Source: a virus
Length of the DNA stretch: 27,630 nt
IMG/VR virus record: IMGVR_UViG_3300037089_000362
Location: 1 to 27,630 of that record
Direction: 5' to 3' (one strand)
The notes beneath the pieces were generated by a model. That model did no database searches, was not told the origin of the DNA, and saw only the letters and a program-made list of their open reading frames with translations. Of this stretch, positions 1-8,179 are shown one piece after another. The position numbers and the translations under genes were made by a program. Position 1 is the first letter of the stretch. Every line of letters starts with the position of its first letter.

Positions 1-1
1 A

Positions 2-1201
2 ACAAGTTGGAATAATGGGTTTATTCGACATGCAGACGGCACCTTTGAAACATATTCTATACCTGATATTGGGTTAGGTTCACTTGGTAGCACTTGTATA
101 AATAATAGTGGGGTAATTTCTGGATACTATCTTGATGGTGATGATGTGTCCCATGGGTTTTTACGAGCAACAGACGGTACAATTACAACGGTAGATGCTC
201 CCGGTTCAGAACAAATTTTTGGACACGGAACTTCAGTTAATCGGCGCAGCCTTGATGATGATGGGAATATGGCCGGAATTTTTACTAATGAAGTTGCTCC
301 CGGAATTCATTATTTTGTTCGTCATCCAGATGGGTCTTTCGATATATTTGACACAGGTTCAAACTACGGTCAACTTAGCATTAATACCCACGCTAATACT
401 GCAATTGGATGGTATTTTGACGCTGCTTTATATCAACATGGGTATTTAAACACTCCAATTACACAATTAGTTAGTGGTGGAACTTATGACCCTACTAATC
501 CTAATGTACCTGAAATTGGTTTCCTTAGAGATGGTAGTGGAAATATTACTTATTATCAAGCACCTGATGCTTATTTAGGGGTTGATGGTGGAACTGTTCC
601 AACTGATTTAAATGGGTTGACCTTACCACCACCTATATCCCTTCGTTGTGCATCTGGAGAAGGTGCCCTTGATGAAGCTTATTCATCATATTTAATTGCA
701 TCAGGTGGAACTACTCCATATTTTTTCTCAATTATTGATGGAATTTTGCCTCCCGGATTATCGTTAAACTCTAGTACAGGGCTTATTAGTGGTATTCCTT
801 CTAGACCCGGAAATTACCCTTATACTGCACAAGTAGTAGATTCTGCTTCTCCTCCAAATGTAGCTACTGCTTCTTGTAGTATTTTTATAAGTGTTTTTAC
901 TTGCTTTCTAGTTGATTTTCCAATTAATGGGCCATTTTATGATGCCACAGGGAAAGTGTTAAGTAATGGATATTTAGCTTTACGCCTAGTTTTTGATTGT
1001 AATTGTCCATGCGCTGATTATCAAATTACTGGAAATAACCATACAACTATACAATTAGATTCTAATGGGATGGTAACAGGTTCCCCACAAATTAGACCCA
1101 ATGATCAATTAAAACCTAATGGGTCATATTATATTCTACAAGCATTTTCAGAAGCAGGACAACTTGTACTTGGCCCTAAGGTACTTTTAGTAACGAGTTA
1201 A
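2..1201 (+). CDS. Fibre-like protein with HAF-like repeats and an Ig domain (5' end outside window)
   Basis: The frame is open to the left window edge, so the start is missing and 399 residues are visible. The first ~190 residues hold about five repeats of the pattern HGFLR..DGT...D.PG followed by GYY.D, which resemble the HAF-type extracellular repeats common in predicted secreted Acidobacteriota proteins. Residues ~213-301 form a putative Ig domain of the He_PIG type (PPGLSLNSSTGLISGIPS core). The last ~90 residues are a separate module ending in YYILQAFSEAGQLVLGP, which recurs in the next gene. The position just upstream of the tail nozzle-like gene suggests a tail fibre or other virion surface protein; that role is inferred. 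The stop lies 2 nt before the next start. Confidence 0.8.
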   Translation, partial: TSWNNGFIRHADGTFETYSIPDIGLGSLGSTCINNSGVISGYYLDGDDVSHGFLRATDGTITTVDAPGSEQIFGHGTSVNRRSLDDDGNMAGIFTNEVAPGIHYFVRHPDGSFDIFDTGSNYGQLSINTHANTAIGWYFDAALYQHGYLNTPITQLVSGGTYDPTNPNVPEIGFLRDGSGNITYYQAPDAYLGVDGGTVPTDLNGLTLPPPISLRCASGEGALDEAYSSYLIASGGTTPYFFSIIDGILPPGLSLNSSTGLISGIPSRPGNYPYTAQVVDSASPPNVATASCSIFISVFTCFLVDFPINGPFYDATGKVLSNGYLALRLVFDCNCPCADYQITGNNHTTIQLDSNGMVTGSPQIRPNDQLKPNGSYYILQAFSEAGQLVLGPKVLLVTS

Positions 1202-1203
1202 TT

Positions 1204-1620
1204 ATGGATGGACTTATTCAACTTATAGGTGGAAGCTGGCAAGACTCACTCCAGAACCTTGTGGCTTTCGGAACACTGGTGATGACCCTTACACAGAGCG
1301 ATAATCAGACACCGTATCTTTATTCTAATTTAAGTCCAGCAGTGTTGAGTCCAGTAGTAAATGCAGAAGTTTGCCAAGGGATTACCTTTAAAATTCCCTT
1401 AGATGCAAACGGTAATATAGTAGCCTCACCAGCTTATAGTGTATATGCTAATAATATTCTAGACCCACCTAATAGCTACTATTTATGCACAGTTTATTCG
1501 GAACGGGGCGAGCTTCTGTGGGGGCCAAACCCTCAACAGGTAACTATGGGATTGTCACCAGTTACTACAACTTTTGATGTAGGCCAATGGGTTCCCGGAC
1601 AGATTCAGGAAAGTTACTAA
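1204..1620 (+). CDS. Small structural protein sharing the C-terminal module of the upstream fibre protein
   Basis: The 138-aa product matches no family I can name. Its residues ~22-118 parallel the C-terminal module of the preceding gene: a GTLVMTL strand, an LDANGNIV turn, then PPNSYYLCTVYSERGELLWGP against NGSYYILQAFSEAGQLVLGP. It therefore looks like a stand-alone copy of a beta-sandwich module, probably a virion appendage part. The start follows the upstream stop by 2 nt, with no clear Shine-Dalgarno sequence. Its stop overlaps the ATG of the GIY-YIG gene as TAATG. Confidence 0.8.
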   Translation: MDGLIQLIGGSWQDSLQNLVAFGTLVMTLTQSDNQTPYLYSNLSPAVLSPVVNAEVCQGITFKIPLDANGNIVASPAYSVYANNILDPPNSYYLCTVYSERGELLWGPNPQQVTMGLSPVTTTFDVGQWVPGQIQESY

Positions 1621-2279
1621 TGAAAGAGCCTTGTATTTATATTTTTACAAGTCCTAGTGACACCGTTTATGTTGGACAGACTGTTAATTTTAAATCTCGT
1701 TGCAACGTGCATAAAGGCGACATGAACCGAGGAAGTTCAACCCCTTTCCATAATGCGATGAGAAAGTATGGTTTACATAACTTTGATGTTGAGATTATAC
1801 CCTGTAAAGAAGAGGAATTAAATTTATTTGAAAAATTTACTATTTTATTGTTTAAAGGTTTTACTAAACCATATAATTTAACTAATGGCGGTGATGGTAG
1901 ACCCGGATATATAGCTTCCTTAGCAACACGAATGAAAATTAGTAACGCACACAAAGGGAGAAAATTTTCTCCAGAGCGTTGTGAAAAAGCTCGTATTGCA
2001 GCATTAGAGCGGCTTAAAGACTCTGTTTATAAAAACAAATTAATTGAAAGTCTCAGTAAGGCTAGAGAATCAATTACGGAAGAAAGCCGTAAGAAGATGA
2101 GTGAGTCGCAAAAACGTAGACAAAATAAATTATCTAAACCAACACATTGTCCAAAAGGACATGAATATACACCAGAAAATCTTTGCTCGGATGGAAGGCA
2201 TTGCAAAGAGTGCCACCGACTTAGAACTAGAGCACATCGTGCTAGAATCAAAGGTAATGCAAATTATCTTGTTACATAG
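1620..2279 (+). CDS. GIY-YIG homing endonuclease with NUMOD3-like repeats and a zinc finger
   Basis: A 219-aa DNA endonuclease, probably a free-standing homing enzyme. The N-terminal GIY-YIG core reads CIYIF then YVGQT (residues ~4-20), followed by R and H in the SR...H helix and an E in NLFEKF. Residues ~100-170 carry NUMOD3-like DNA-binding segments (MKISNAHKGRKFSPE; EESRKKMSESQKRRQ). The C-terminus has a zinc-finger pattern CPKGHEYTPENLC...CKEC seen in phage homing nucleases. I start it at the ATG overlapping the upstream stop, preceded by AGGAAAG; an in-frame ATG at 1587 would add 11 residues inside the upstream gene. It splits the virion gene run and lies directly before a gene that lacks a normal start. 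Confidence 0.9.
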   Translation: MKEPCIYIFTSPSDTVYVGQTVNFKSRCNVHKGDMNRGSSTPFHNAMRKYGLHNFDVEIIPCKEEELNLFEKFTILLFKGFTKPYNLTNGGDGRPGYIASLATRMKISNAHKGRKFSPERCEKARIAALERLKDSVYKNKLIESLSKARESITEESRKKMSESQKRRQNKLSKPTHCPKGHEYTPENLCSDGRHCKECHRLRTRAHRARIKGNANYLVT

Positions 2280-2302
2280 GGGATGATAAAATTCCGAATC
2301 TT

Positions 2303-5300
2303 TTGCAATTAGCGGGTGCTCAGACAAATAAACAAACGCGCTTCACTCCCATTTATACGGGCCGATGGTCAAGCGGCATTTGGACAAATCGCTCGCCCCT
2401 GCGGGACGCGAACACTACGCGCTTAGTAGAAAAATTTTATGGGCCAAGTGGCGATGCGTTAATCGCAGGGTTAAACGTAGAAATTACTAACCGATTAACA
2501 TTAGCACGTCGTCCGGGAAATATTATATTCGATAATGAGACTTGGGATTCTATTAATACTTTTTATGAGTTTCATGCCTTTCATGGTTTTGCAGGACAGC
2601 AACTAAAAGAGCACATTCATATAATGATTGATGATCCTGATAGTCTCTATTCTCTTGTTGTAGGAGAATCTCGTGATTTACTCTGGACAAAAAGTGCTGG
2701 TGCTGGTCAAACTTATATGCAGGGAGTGGGAAACTCTTTATACTTCGGTAACGGGGTAGATAATAAAAAATGGCTTCACCAAGTTTATTTATGGGCACCT
2801 AATGAGGATTGGACAGGAGCATCAACACCTGTATTAAGTACGTTTGTTGAAGATGATAATAATAACATTCAACAGTTAACAGTACAAGGTGTTTCTGGCG
2901 CAACTGTACCCATTTGGAGTACAATCGTACCCAATGTGAGTAACAATTTCTTAGGAGGAACAACAATTGATGGAACTGCTCAATGGGTTAATAGAGGGCC
3001 AAGAGTCGAAAATTGGGGAATTGTTGCTCCTACTGCTACTTTAGCTCCTGAAATTGCCTCTGGTGGGGTAGCATGGCAACCTAATACAGTATTTTCACAA
3101 GTTGGGGTTGTAATTGATAGTAATGGTAATTTACAAAAAATAACCACTGCTGGTAAATCAGGGACTAACCCTCCTACATGGGCAACTAGTGTAGGATTGA
3201 CCACTAATGATGGTACTATAGTTTGGACTATGATTCAAACAGCCGCATCTTTAATTTGGCAACCACATACTGTTTATCCAATTGGAAGTTATGTGGTTGG
3301 TAACGGATGTCTATTTCAAGCACAGAATAATGGAACTGCAACTATCAGTGGTACAGTAAATGCTTATGTTTGGCCAAGCGTCGGTAATAATGGCCAATTT
3401 TCACGTTTATATCCTCTAAGTACTGGAACTGCATCAGCGTCAGCAACTAATAATTCATTTCAATTTCCATTAACTTATCCTACATTTACCCCCATTGAAT
3501 GGAACACTTTAAATGGAGCAGGGGAAGTTACCGGAGCGACGACACCATTTCCTGCATTTACATTCGGCTATGACATTGCTGTTTTAGGAAGTATTAATGT
3601 GCCTATAGCTGGTAACTGGCAAGTCACACTAAACGCTCATCATGATGGGGCTATTTTAGGAATTGGTGGTGGAGCTATTAAAGTGTCTGGTGTGCTTACT
3701 GACCCATATAATCACAGCCAAAGTGCCGTTGGTGGATATCCTATTATGGGAGGAACCAATTTAGGTAATGCAGGAACTACTACTACCGACGGTATGGTAG
3801 TTAATTTTCCCGTTGCTGGTGTTTACCCTATTGAAATGGACTATGCGTTTGATGGTCATAATGGGCCAGCAGAGATTCAGTTTTTGCTCCAAGGAAACCC
3901 CCCGGTTCCAGCACCAGCAGAAAGCGGTACAAATGAACCTGCATGGCCAGCGTGGAGTCTTGCATACGCTCCCGGTTATCCCTCTATCGAAGAGAGCATA
4001 GCAGCACAATTTCTGTGGTGTAATTTTGGGCCAATTGCCGATTTTCAATGGATTGCTAATGCTAACTATAAATTAGCAGGAATAGGTATTATTGATCCCA
4101 ATGCTAATACTGAATACGCATATCGTACAGGTTTGACTGGAGCTACAGCACCGACATTTGCCACAGGATTATATCAATTAACATTAGATAATCCAAACCT
4201 TATTTGGATTAATTATGGCCCTATTGTTGCTCCTCCTCCCGGCACACTTAGTACTTTTAATGGAGGTTGGAAATATTGTATTGCATTAGTGAATACGCTA
4301 GATAATACAGTATCGAATGCTGGAAAAATATCTGCTGCTACTGGAAACTTTATTGGAGTACCGGGAATATTTTTACCTCCGGGAAGCGGATTAGATGTAA
4401 ATGCAATTGACCCACAAGCTGATTATGTTGCTATATTTAGAACTACAGATGGTCAAAGTGTGCCATTTTTGATTCCCGGATTTATAACAGAAGGTTCCCC
4501 TGCGACACAGATAGCTGTGCCATGGACTGTTCCATTGCACACCTATTTAACTGCTGGATATACAGATACAGCAACGGATGAAGATTTAAATAACCTTATT
4601 AGTGCTCCATTGTTAGGACAAAATACTCCTCCGGGTAGAGGAGCAATTAATTTAGCATTTCATTTAAATAGAATTTTCTTTAGTATTAATAATACAGTAT
4701 ACTGGACAAGTGGGCCTGATACTCCTGCGGGAAATGGTATTAATGGAGTATCTCCATTAAATATTGATACTGTTCCTTCTACAGTAACTCGTATAGTTCC
4801 TACTGCTATTGGAGCGTTAATATTTACAGTAGATTCAACTTGGCTAATTCAAGGTTCTGGTACTCAATCTAGCCCAATTCAAGGTAGTATTCCATATTTA
4901 CCGACGATTGGCTTGCGAACTTATAATGCACTGGATATTGATGGTTCTATTATAGGATTGTTTACTACAGAAAAACAGTTTATTATTTTAGACCCTTCTG
5001 CCGGTACAGTAGATGCTGGATTTCCTATTGGTAATAAATTTAGATTAAACAACGGTTTGCCGGGAGAATCATGGGATGTTTCAAAGGTATATGTTACATG
5101 TCACACTGAGGGTGAAGATCATGCATTTTATGTATGCGATGGTGTTAATGGTTGGTATCGTTTAATGCCTACTCCGTCACCTGAGGTTGGCTATACTTGG
5201 TCACCTTTTGCCTATATTAATCAAATTGGCAATATTAGCCTATTTATTGGTACAGGTTGTAAATGTATTAAAAGTGTAGAGGTTTCTTTAGGAGTACAGA

Positions 5301-5752
5301 AGCTACTAATTGGGCCTTTAGTTACAGGGCCAATTTTAAATAGAGACATTGATACATTTACAGATGCTGGTGTGCCTTATCCTGCAAATGCAACTATTGG
5401 TTCTGCTGTATTAGCACAACCGGGACAATTAGCATTAGTAATGTTTATAACTACCGATTCTGTACGAATTGGAACACCATTGAATTTAGGTCTTTTACTT
5501 GATGAGGCTTTGCCTTATTATACAGGGCCAATTGAAATATTTAAACAATGGGAAAGTGATCCAATTAACATTTCTCCGGGTGATCAAGGAAGTTCTTCTA
5601 TATTAGGTCAGAGATTCTATTTAGATGAAATGAAGGAATTGGCAGCAGTTTGTAGACATATGCAGGTACAGATTTTGTGGTCTGATACTGATAGTGTTCA
5701 AAATGAATTACAAACATTAAGCATTTTTGGTGGCTTTATAGCGGAATTGTAG
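2303..5752 (+). CDS. Tail nozzle/hub-like protein with inserted carbohydrate-binding-like domains
   Basis: An 1149-aa virion protein. The N-terminal part (NRLTLARRPG, then VGNSLYFGNGVDNKKW) and the C-terminal ~380 residues (VYWTSGPD, LNIDTVPSTVTRIVP, GALIFTVDSTWLIQG) resemble the beta-propeller nozzle proteins of podoviruses (T7 gp12 and P22 gp10 types); this is pattern recall, not a search. Between them are repeats of the W.P.TVF....GT.PPTW form (~165-345) and a PA14-like segment (~395-530, with GNWQVTLNAHHDG), plausible glycan binders. The start is doubtful. The frame is open from 2258 with no ATG or GTG. TTG at 2303 is used here, but ATT at 2291 lies 8 nt behind AGGGG (2278-2282). Position before the internal virion proteins fits T7-like order. 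Confidence 0.75.
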   Translation: MQLAGAQTNKQTRFTPIYTGRWSSGIWTNRSPLRDANTTRLVEKFYGPSGDALIAGLNVEITNRLTLARRPGNIIFDNETWDSINTFYEFHAFHGFAGQQLKEHIHIMIDDPDSLYSLVVGESRDLLWTKSAGAGQTYMQGVGNSLYFGNGVDNKKWLHQVYLWAPNEDWTGASTPVLSTFVEDDNNNIQQLTVQGVSGATVPIWSTIVPNVSNNFLGGTTIDGTAQWVNRGPRVENWGIVAPTATLAPEIASGGVAWQPNTVFSQVGVVIDSNGNLQKITTAGKSGTNPPTWATSVGLTTNDGTIVWTMIQTAASLIWQPHTVYPIGSYVVGNGCLFQAQNNGTATISGTVNAYVWPSVGNNGQFSRLYPLSTGTASASATNNSFQFPLTYPTFTPIEWNTLNGAGEVTGATTPFPAFTFGYDIAVLGSINVPIAGNWQVTLNAHHDGAILGIGGGAIKVSGVLTDPYNHSQSAVGGYPIMGGTNLGNAGTTTTDGMVVNFPVAGVYPIEMDYAFDGHNGPAEIQFLLQGNPPVPAPAESGTNEPAWPAWSLAYAPGYPSIEESIAAQFLWCNFGPIADFQWIANANYKLAGIGIIDPNANTEYAYRTGLTGATAPTFATGLYQLTLDNPNLIWINYGPIVAPPPGTLSTFNGGWKYCIALVNTLDNTVSNAGKISAATGNFIGVPGIFLPPGSGLDVNAIDPQADYVAIFRTTDGQSVPFLIPGFITEGSPATQIAVPWTVPLHTYLTAGYTDTATDEDLNNLISAPLLGQNTPPGRGAINLAFHLNRIFFSINNTVYWTSGPDTPAGNGINGVSPLNIDTVPSTVTRIVPTAIGALIFTVDSTWLIQGSGTQSSPIQGSIPYLPTIGLRTYNALDIDGSIIGLFTTEKQFIILDPSAGTVDAGFPIGNKFRLNNGLPGESWDVSKVYVTCHTEGEDHAFYVCDGVNGWYRLMPTPSPEVGYTWSPFAYINQIGNISLFIGTGCKCIKSVEVSLGVQKLLIGPLVTGPILNRDIDTFTDAGVPYPANATIGSAVLAQPGQLALVMFITTDSVRIGTPLNLGLLLDEALPYYTGPIEIFKQWESDPINISPGDQGSSSILGQRFYLDEMKELAAVCRHMQVQILWSDTDSVQNELQTLSIFGGFIAEL

Positions 5753-5755
5753 ATT

Positions 5756-6436
5756 ATGGCGATTAAAGATAAACTAATTAACCCGAATGATGTTGAGATA
5801 ATACAGCCGAATCTTAACCCACAAATTGCGCCATCAGTGGATTTAGAACCGACACTTAATCCTATGATGAAGTGTCCGTTACCACCAATTTCAGTATCTC
5901 CTGACTCTCTTAGGCAATATTATCGTGGTGGTATGTTTCCTCAGAAGCGGCTATTTGGCCCATCTAATAATCCGTTGACAGGGGGAGGAACTGGTGGAAC
6001 CACAACTCAAGGAAATACTGAGAATATATCAGTACCTCCAGCCGTTATAAACTTGCAAATAAAACAAACGGCTATTGTAACACCATCATTGGGAGTAGGA
6101 CAGGTTCTTAATGCTGTAACATTATTAGGAAAAGCCTTTCAGATCATCGGTATGGCAGCAAGTTCTCCCACTAGAATTCAATTATATGGGTCTGCACAAG
6201 CACGTTCATTAGATGCTTTTAGGCCCATAGATGTTCCCCCTGATGCTGGAACAGCACAGGGAATTATATGTGACCTTGTACTTGACACATCACCGTTAAC
6301 TTGGCAATTTCAGAATCTTACAGGAGATAATGGGGATGCACCACAGACGAACGTTATTTATGCATCTATTACAAATCTTGGCCCCGGAAATCAAGCTATA
6401 ACGGCCACTATTTTGTATTTGCCATTTGTGAACTAG
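5756..6436 (+). CDS. Small structural protein, function unknown
   Basis: The 226-aa product has a proline-rich N-terminus (~1-70), a Gly/Thr-rich linker (GGGTGGTTTQG, ~77-87) and a C-terminal domain that reads as all-beta (QLYGSAQARSLDAFRP; VIYASITNLGPGNQAITATILYLPF). The shape of linker plus beta-sandwich is common in phage decoration and tail-tip proteins, but I do not recognise the family. It starts 3 nt after the nozzle stop and ends 1 nt before the next ATG, so it is co-transcribed with virion genes. Confidence 0.8.
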   Translation: MAIKDKLINPNDVEIIQPNLNPQIAPSVDLEPTLNPMMKCPLPPISVSPDSLRQYYRGGMFPQKRLFGPSNNPLTGGGTGGTTTQGNTENISVPPAVINLQIKQTAIVTPSLGVGQVLNAVTLLGKAFQIIGMAASSPTRIQLYGSAQARSLDAFRPIDVPPDAGTAQGIICDLVLDTSPLTWQFQNLTGDNGDAPQTNVIYASITNLGPGNQAITATILYLPFVN

Positions 6437-6437
6437 T

Positions 6438-6968
6438 ATGAATAGATTAAATTACCCTCAGAGTCTTTATCCGCTTGTAGGAGATATAAATAGTCAAACA
6501 GGGTCACCTTATGTTGTAGTCACTGGTATACAACGTTATCCCGTATTAAATACGCCTCCTGCAAACGGTGACATATTAATGTATCAATATTCACCTAGTC
6601 CCTTTGTGAATGAATGGATACCTACACCTTGGGGAATAATTAAAATTTATGTAGAACCTAGTAGCTCACCAGCAGGAGTGTTAACTATAGATGCATCTTT
6701 AGGAAATAGTTTTTATATAAATGTAAATCAAGTTATTAGCAGTATGAATGTAATAAATGGAACTGATGGGCAAGAAATTACATTATTATGGGTACAGGAC
6801 TCTAGTGGTCATATAATAACATTAGCCACTAATTTAAAAGGCGCTACTGCTCCTAGTATTACAGCAAATAGTGTAAGTTGTCAAAAATTTACCTATAGTG
6901 AGGTTCAAGGTAGTAGCCCACTGGTTGCTAATTGGTACGCAATTGCTCCGGGAAGTATAGGCATGTAA
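6438..6968 (+). CDS. Small virion protein with an attachment-like motif
   Basis: The 176-aa product contains VVVTGIQRYPVLNTPPANGD followed by ILMYQ and WIPTPWG (residues ~26-67). The pattern GI...PV..T.P..GD.L.Y.....W.P is frequent near the N-termini of phage fibre and collar proteins. The remainder is beta-rich (LTIDASLGNSFYINVNQ; EITLLWVQDSSG). It is probably a minor virion protein; the assignment is by pattern and position only. It is packed between structural genes with 1-nt spacing on both sides. Confidence 0.75.
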   Translation: MNRLNYPQSLYPLVGDINSQTGSPYVVVTGIQRYPVLNTPPANGDILMYQYSPSPFVNEWIPTPWGIIKIYVEPSSSPAGVLTIDASLGNSFYINVNQVISSMNVINGTDGQEITLLWVQDSSGHIITLATNLKGATAPSITANSVSCQKFTYSEVQGSSPLVANWYAIAPGSIGM

Positions 6969-6969
6969 T

Positions 6970-7356
6970 ATGATTACTGATAGACTCTTACAAGCATCTG
7001 ATTATGAATTGTTAAATGAATCTTTAAAAAAAGATGAATTTCATAAAACTACTACACCAGAGTTCTTTACTCAAGAAGGAACCATTACGAAACTCTACTC
7101 TCTTGATGGTGAACCTGTATTATTTTGTAGAGCCTGTAAGAGTTTGCGTTTAGATGCACAGTTTTTAGATAACAATAATGTGCAAGCTAATCGGAAAACT
7201 CTAGAACAAGGATTTAAAGAGGTGGAACAAAAGGCTAAAGAAAATGGCTTTATTGAGGTTTTATTTAATACTTCAAATCCCTTGTTTAAACGCTTTGCGA
7301 CTAGAAAATTAGGTTATACTGTTGTTGAAGGTGATGAGCTAAGAAAGGTTCTGTAA
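6970..7356 (+). CDS. Small GNAT-like (N-acetyltransferase fold) phage protein
   Basis: The 128-aa product has the look of a short GNAT fold: an N-terminal LLQASDYELLNESLKKDEFH segment, central strands (PVLFCRACKSLRLDAQFLD), a long helix (GFKEVEQKAKENGF) and a C-terminal SNPLFKRFATRKLGYTVVEG, which resembles the final GNAT motif. The acetyl-CoA loop (Q/RxxGxG/A) is not obvious, so catalytic activity is uncertain. Similar small GNAT-like genes occur among podovirus tail genes, with unknown substrate. The stop overlaps the next ATG as TAATG. Confidence 0.65.
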   Translation: MITDRLLQASDYELLNESLKKDEFHKTTTPEFFTQEGTITKLYSLDGEPVLFCRACKSLRLDAQFLDNNNVQANRKTLEQGFKEVEQKAKENGFIEVLFNTSNPLFKRFATRKLGYTVVEGDELRKVL

Positions 7357-8177
7357 TGGCTAAAATTATAACTAAAGCTAGTGGTATTTGGAATGGGGGT
7401 TCCTATATAACTACGGTAACCGAAAGTTTTGAATATACTGGCCCAATTTATAAGCTATGTGGGGCTACTCAGCAACAAAAAGATATCGAGAATCAACAAA
7501 CCGCATTCTATGGAACCTTACAGCAACAACTTGCTACTGTTTTTGGGAACAGCAGTACTGTATTTAATGATTTAATGAATACATATGCTCCTATTGTAGC
7601 CGCAGGGCCAAATCAACAAGGGTTTAGTGCAGCAGAAGATGCTAATTTAAGATCGCAAGCTATTACAGGAACTGGTACAGCTTATGAACATGCTAGTCAG
7701 GCAGTTGGTGAGAACATTGCCGCTCAAGGTGGTGGTAATGTTCCGGGATTAATCTCCGGGACTAATATTGGAACAAACCTTTCATTGGCTGAATCGGCTG
7801 CCAATCAAACATCTGGTGAGTTATCTCAAATTACCGAGGCTAATTATGCACAAGGTAGACAAAATTGGTTGTCCGCAACACAAGGTTTAGCAGGAGCACC
7901 TAGTGTATTTAATCCGGCTACTGGTGTGGCAAGTGCAACTAATACAGCGGGTGAAAACGCTGCTAACACAGCTAATCAGATTGCTCAACAGAACAACAGT
8001 TGGATAAATGCTGTAGCAGGATTAGGTGGGGCAATAGGGGGTGCCGCCATTAATGCGGGTTTTAATGGAGGGAGCAGCACTCCCGATTGGTTAAATAACG
8101 GGAACTTCCAACCCACAGATATAAATATAGCACCAACAGGATCAGGCGGCGTATTTGGTACGCCCCCACAAGGATAA
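7356..8177 (+). CDS. Internal virion (DNA-ejection) protein candidate
   Basis: The 273-aa product is rich in Ala, Gln, Asn and Gly. It has helical stretches (QQKDIENQQTAFYGTLQQQL; AENTANQIAQQNNSW type) and a C-terminal Gly/Ala hydrophobic segment (AVAGLGGAIGGAAINAGF, ~218-235) able to insert in a membrane. Composition, size and position between the nozzle-like gene and a transglycosylase-bearing virion protein match the small ejection proteins of podoviruses (T7 gp14 or P22 gp7 position). No sequence family is recognised, so the role comes mainly from gene order. Confidence 0.6.
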   Translation: MAKIITKASGIWNGGSYITTVTESFEYTGPIYKLCGATQQQKDIENQQTAFYGTLQQQLATVFGNSSTVFNDLMNTYAPIVAAGPNQQGFSAAEDANLRSQAITGTGTAYEHASQAVGENIAAQGGGNVPGLISGTNIGTNLSLAESAANQTSGELSQITEANYAQGRQNWLSATQGLAGAPSVFNPATGVASATNTAGENAANTANQIAQQNNSWINAVAGLGGAIGGAAINAGFNGGSSTPDWLNNGNFQPTDINIAPTGSGGVFGTPPQG

Positions 8178-8179
8178 AT

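Noticed and set aside
1667-1954. Long antisense frames under the GIY-YIG, virion and secreted-protein genes
   Set aside because: They lack ribosome sites and recognisable motifs and lie opposite clear coding frames.
1620-2302. Possible group I intron carrying the GIY-YIG gene
   Set aside because: The upstream frame ends normally, no joined reading of flanking exons is convincing, and I see no group I core elements. A free-standing nuclease is simpler.
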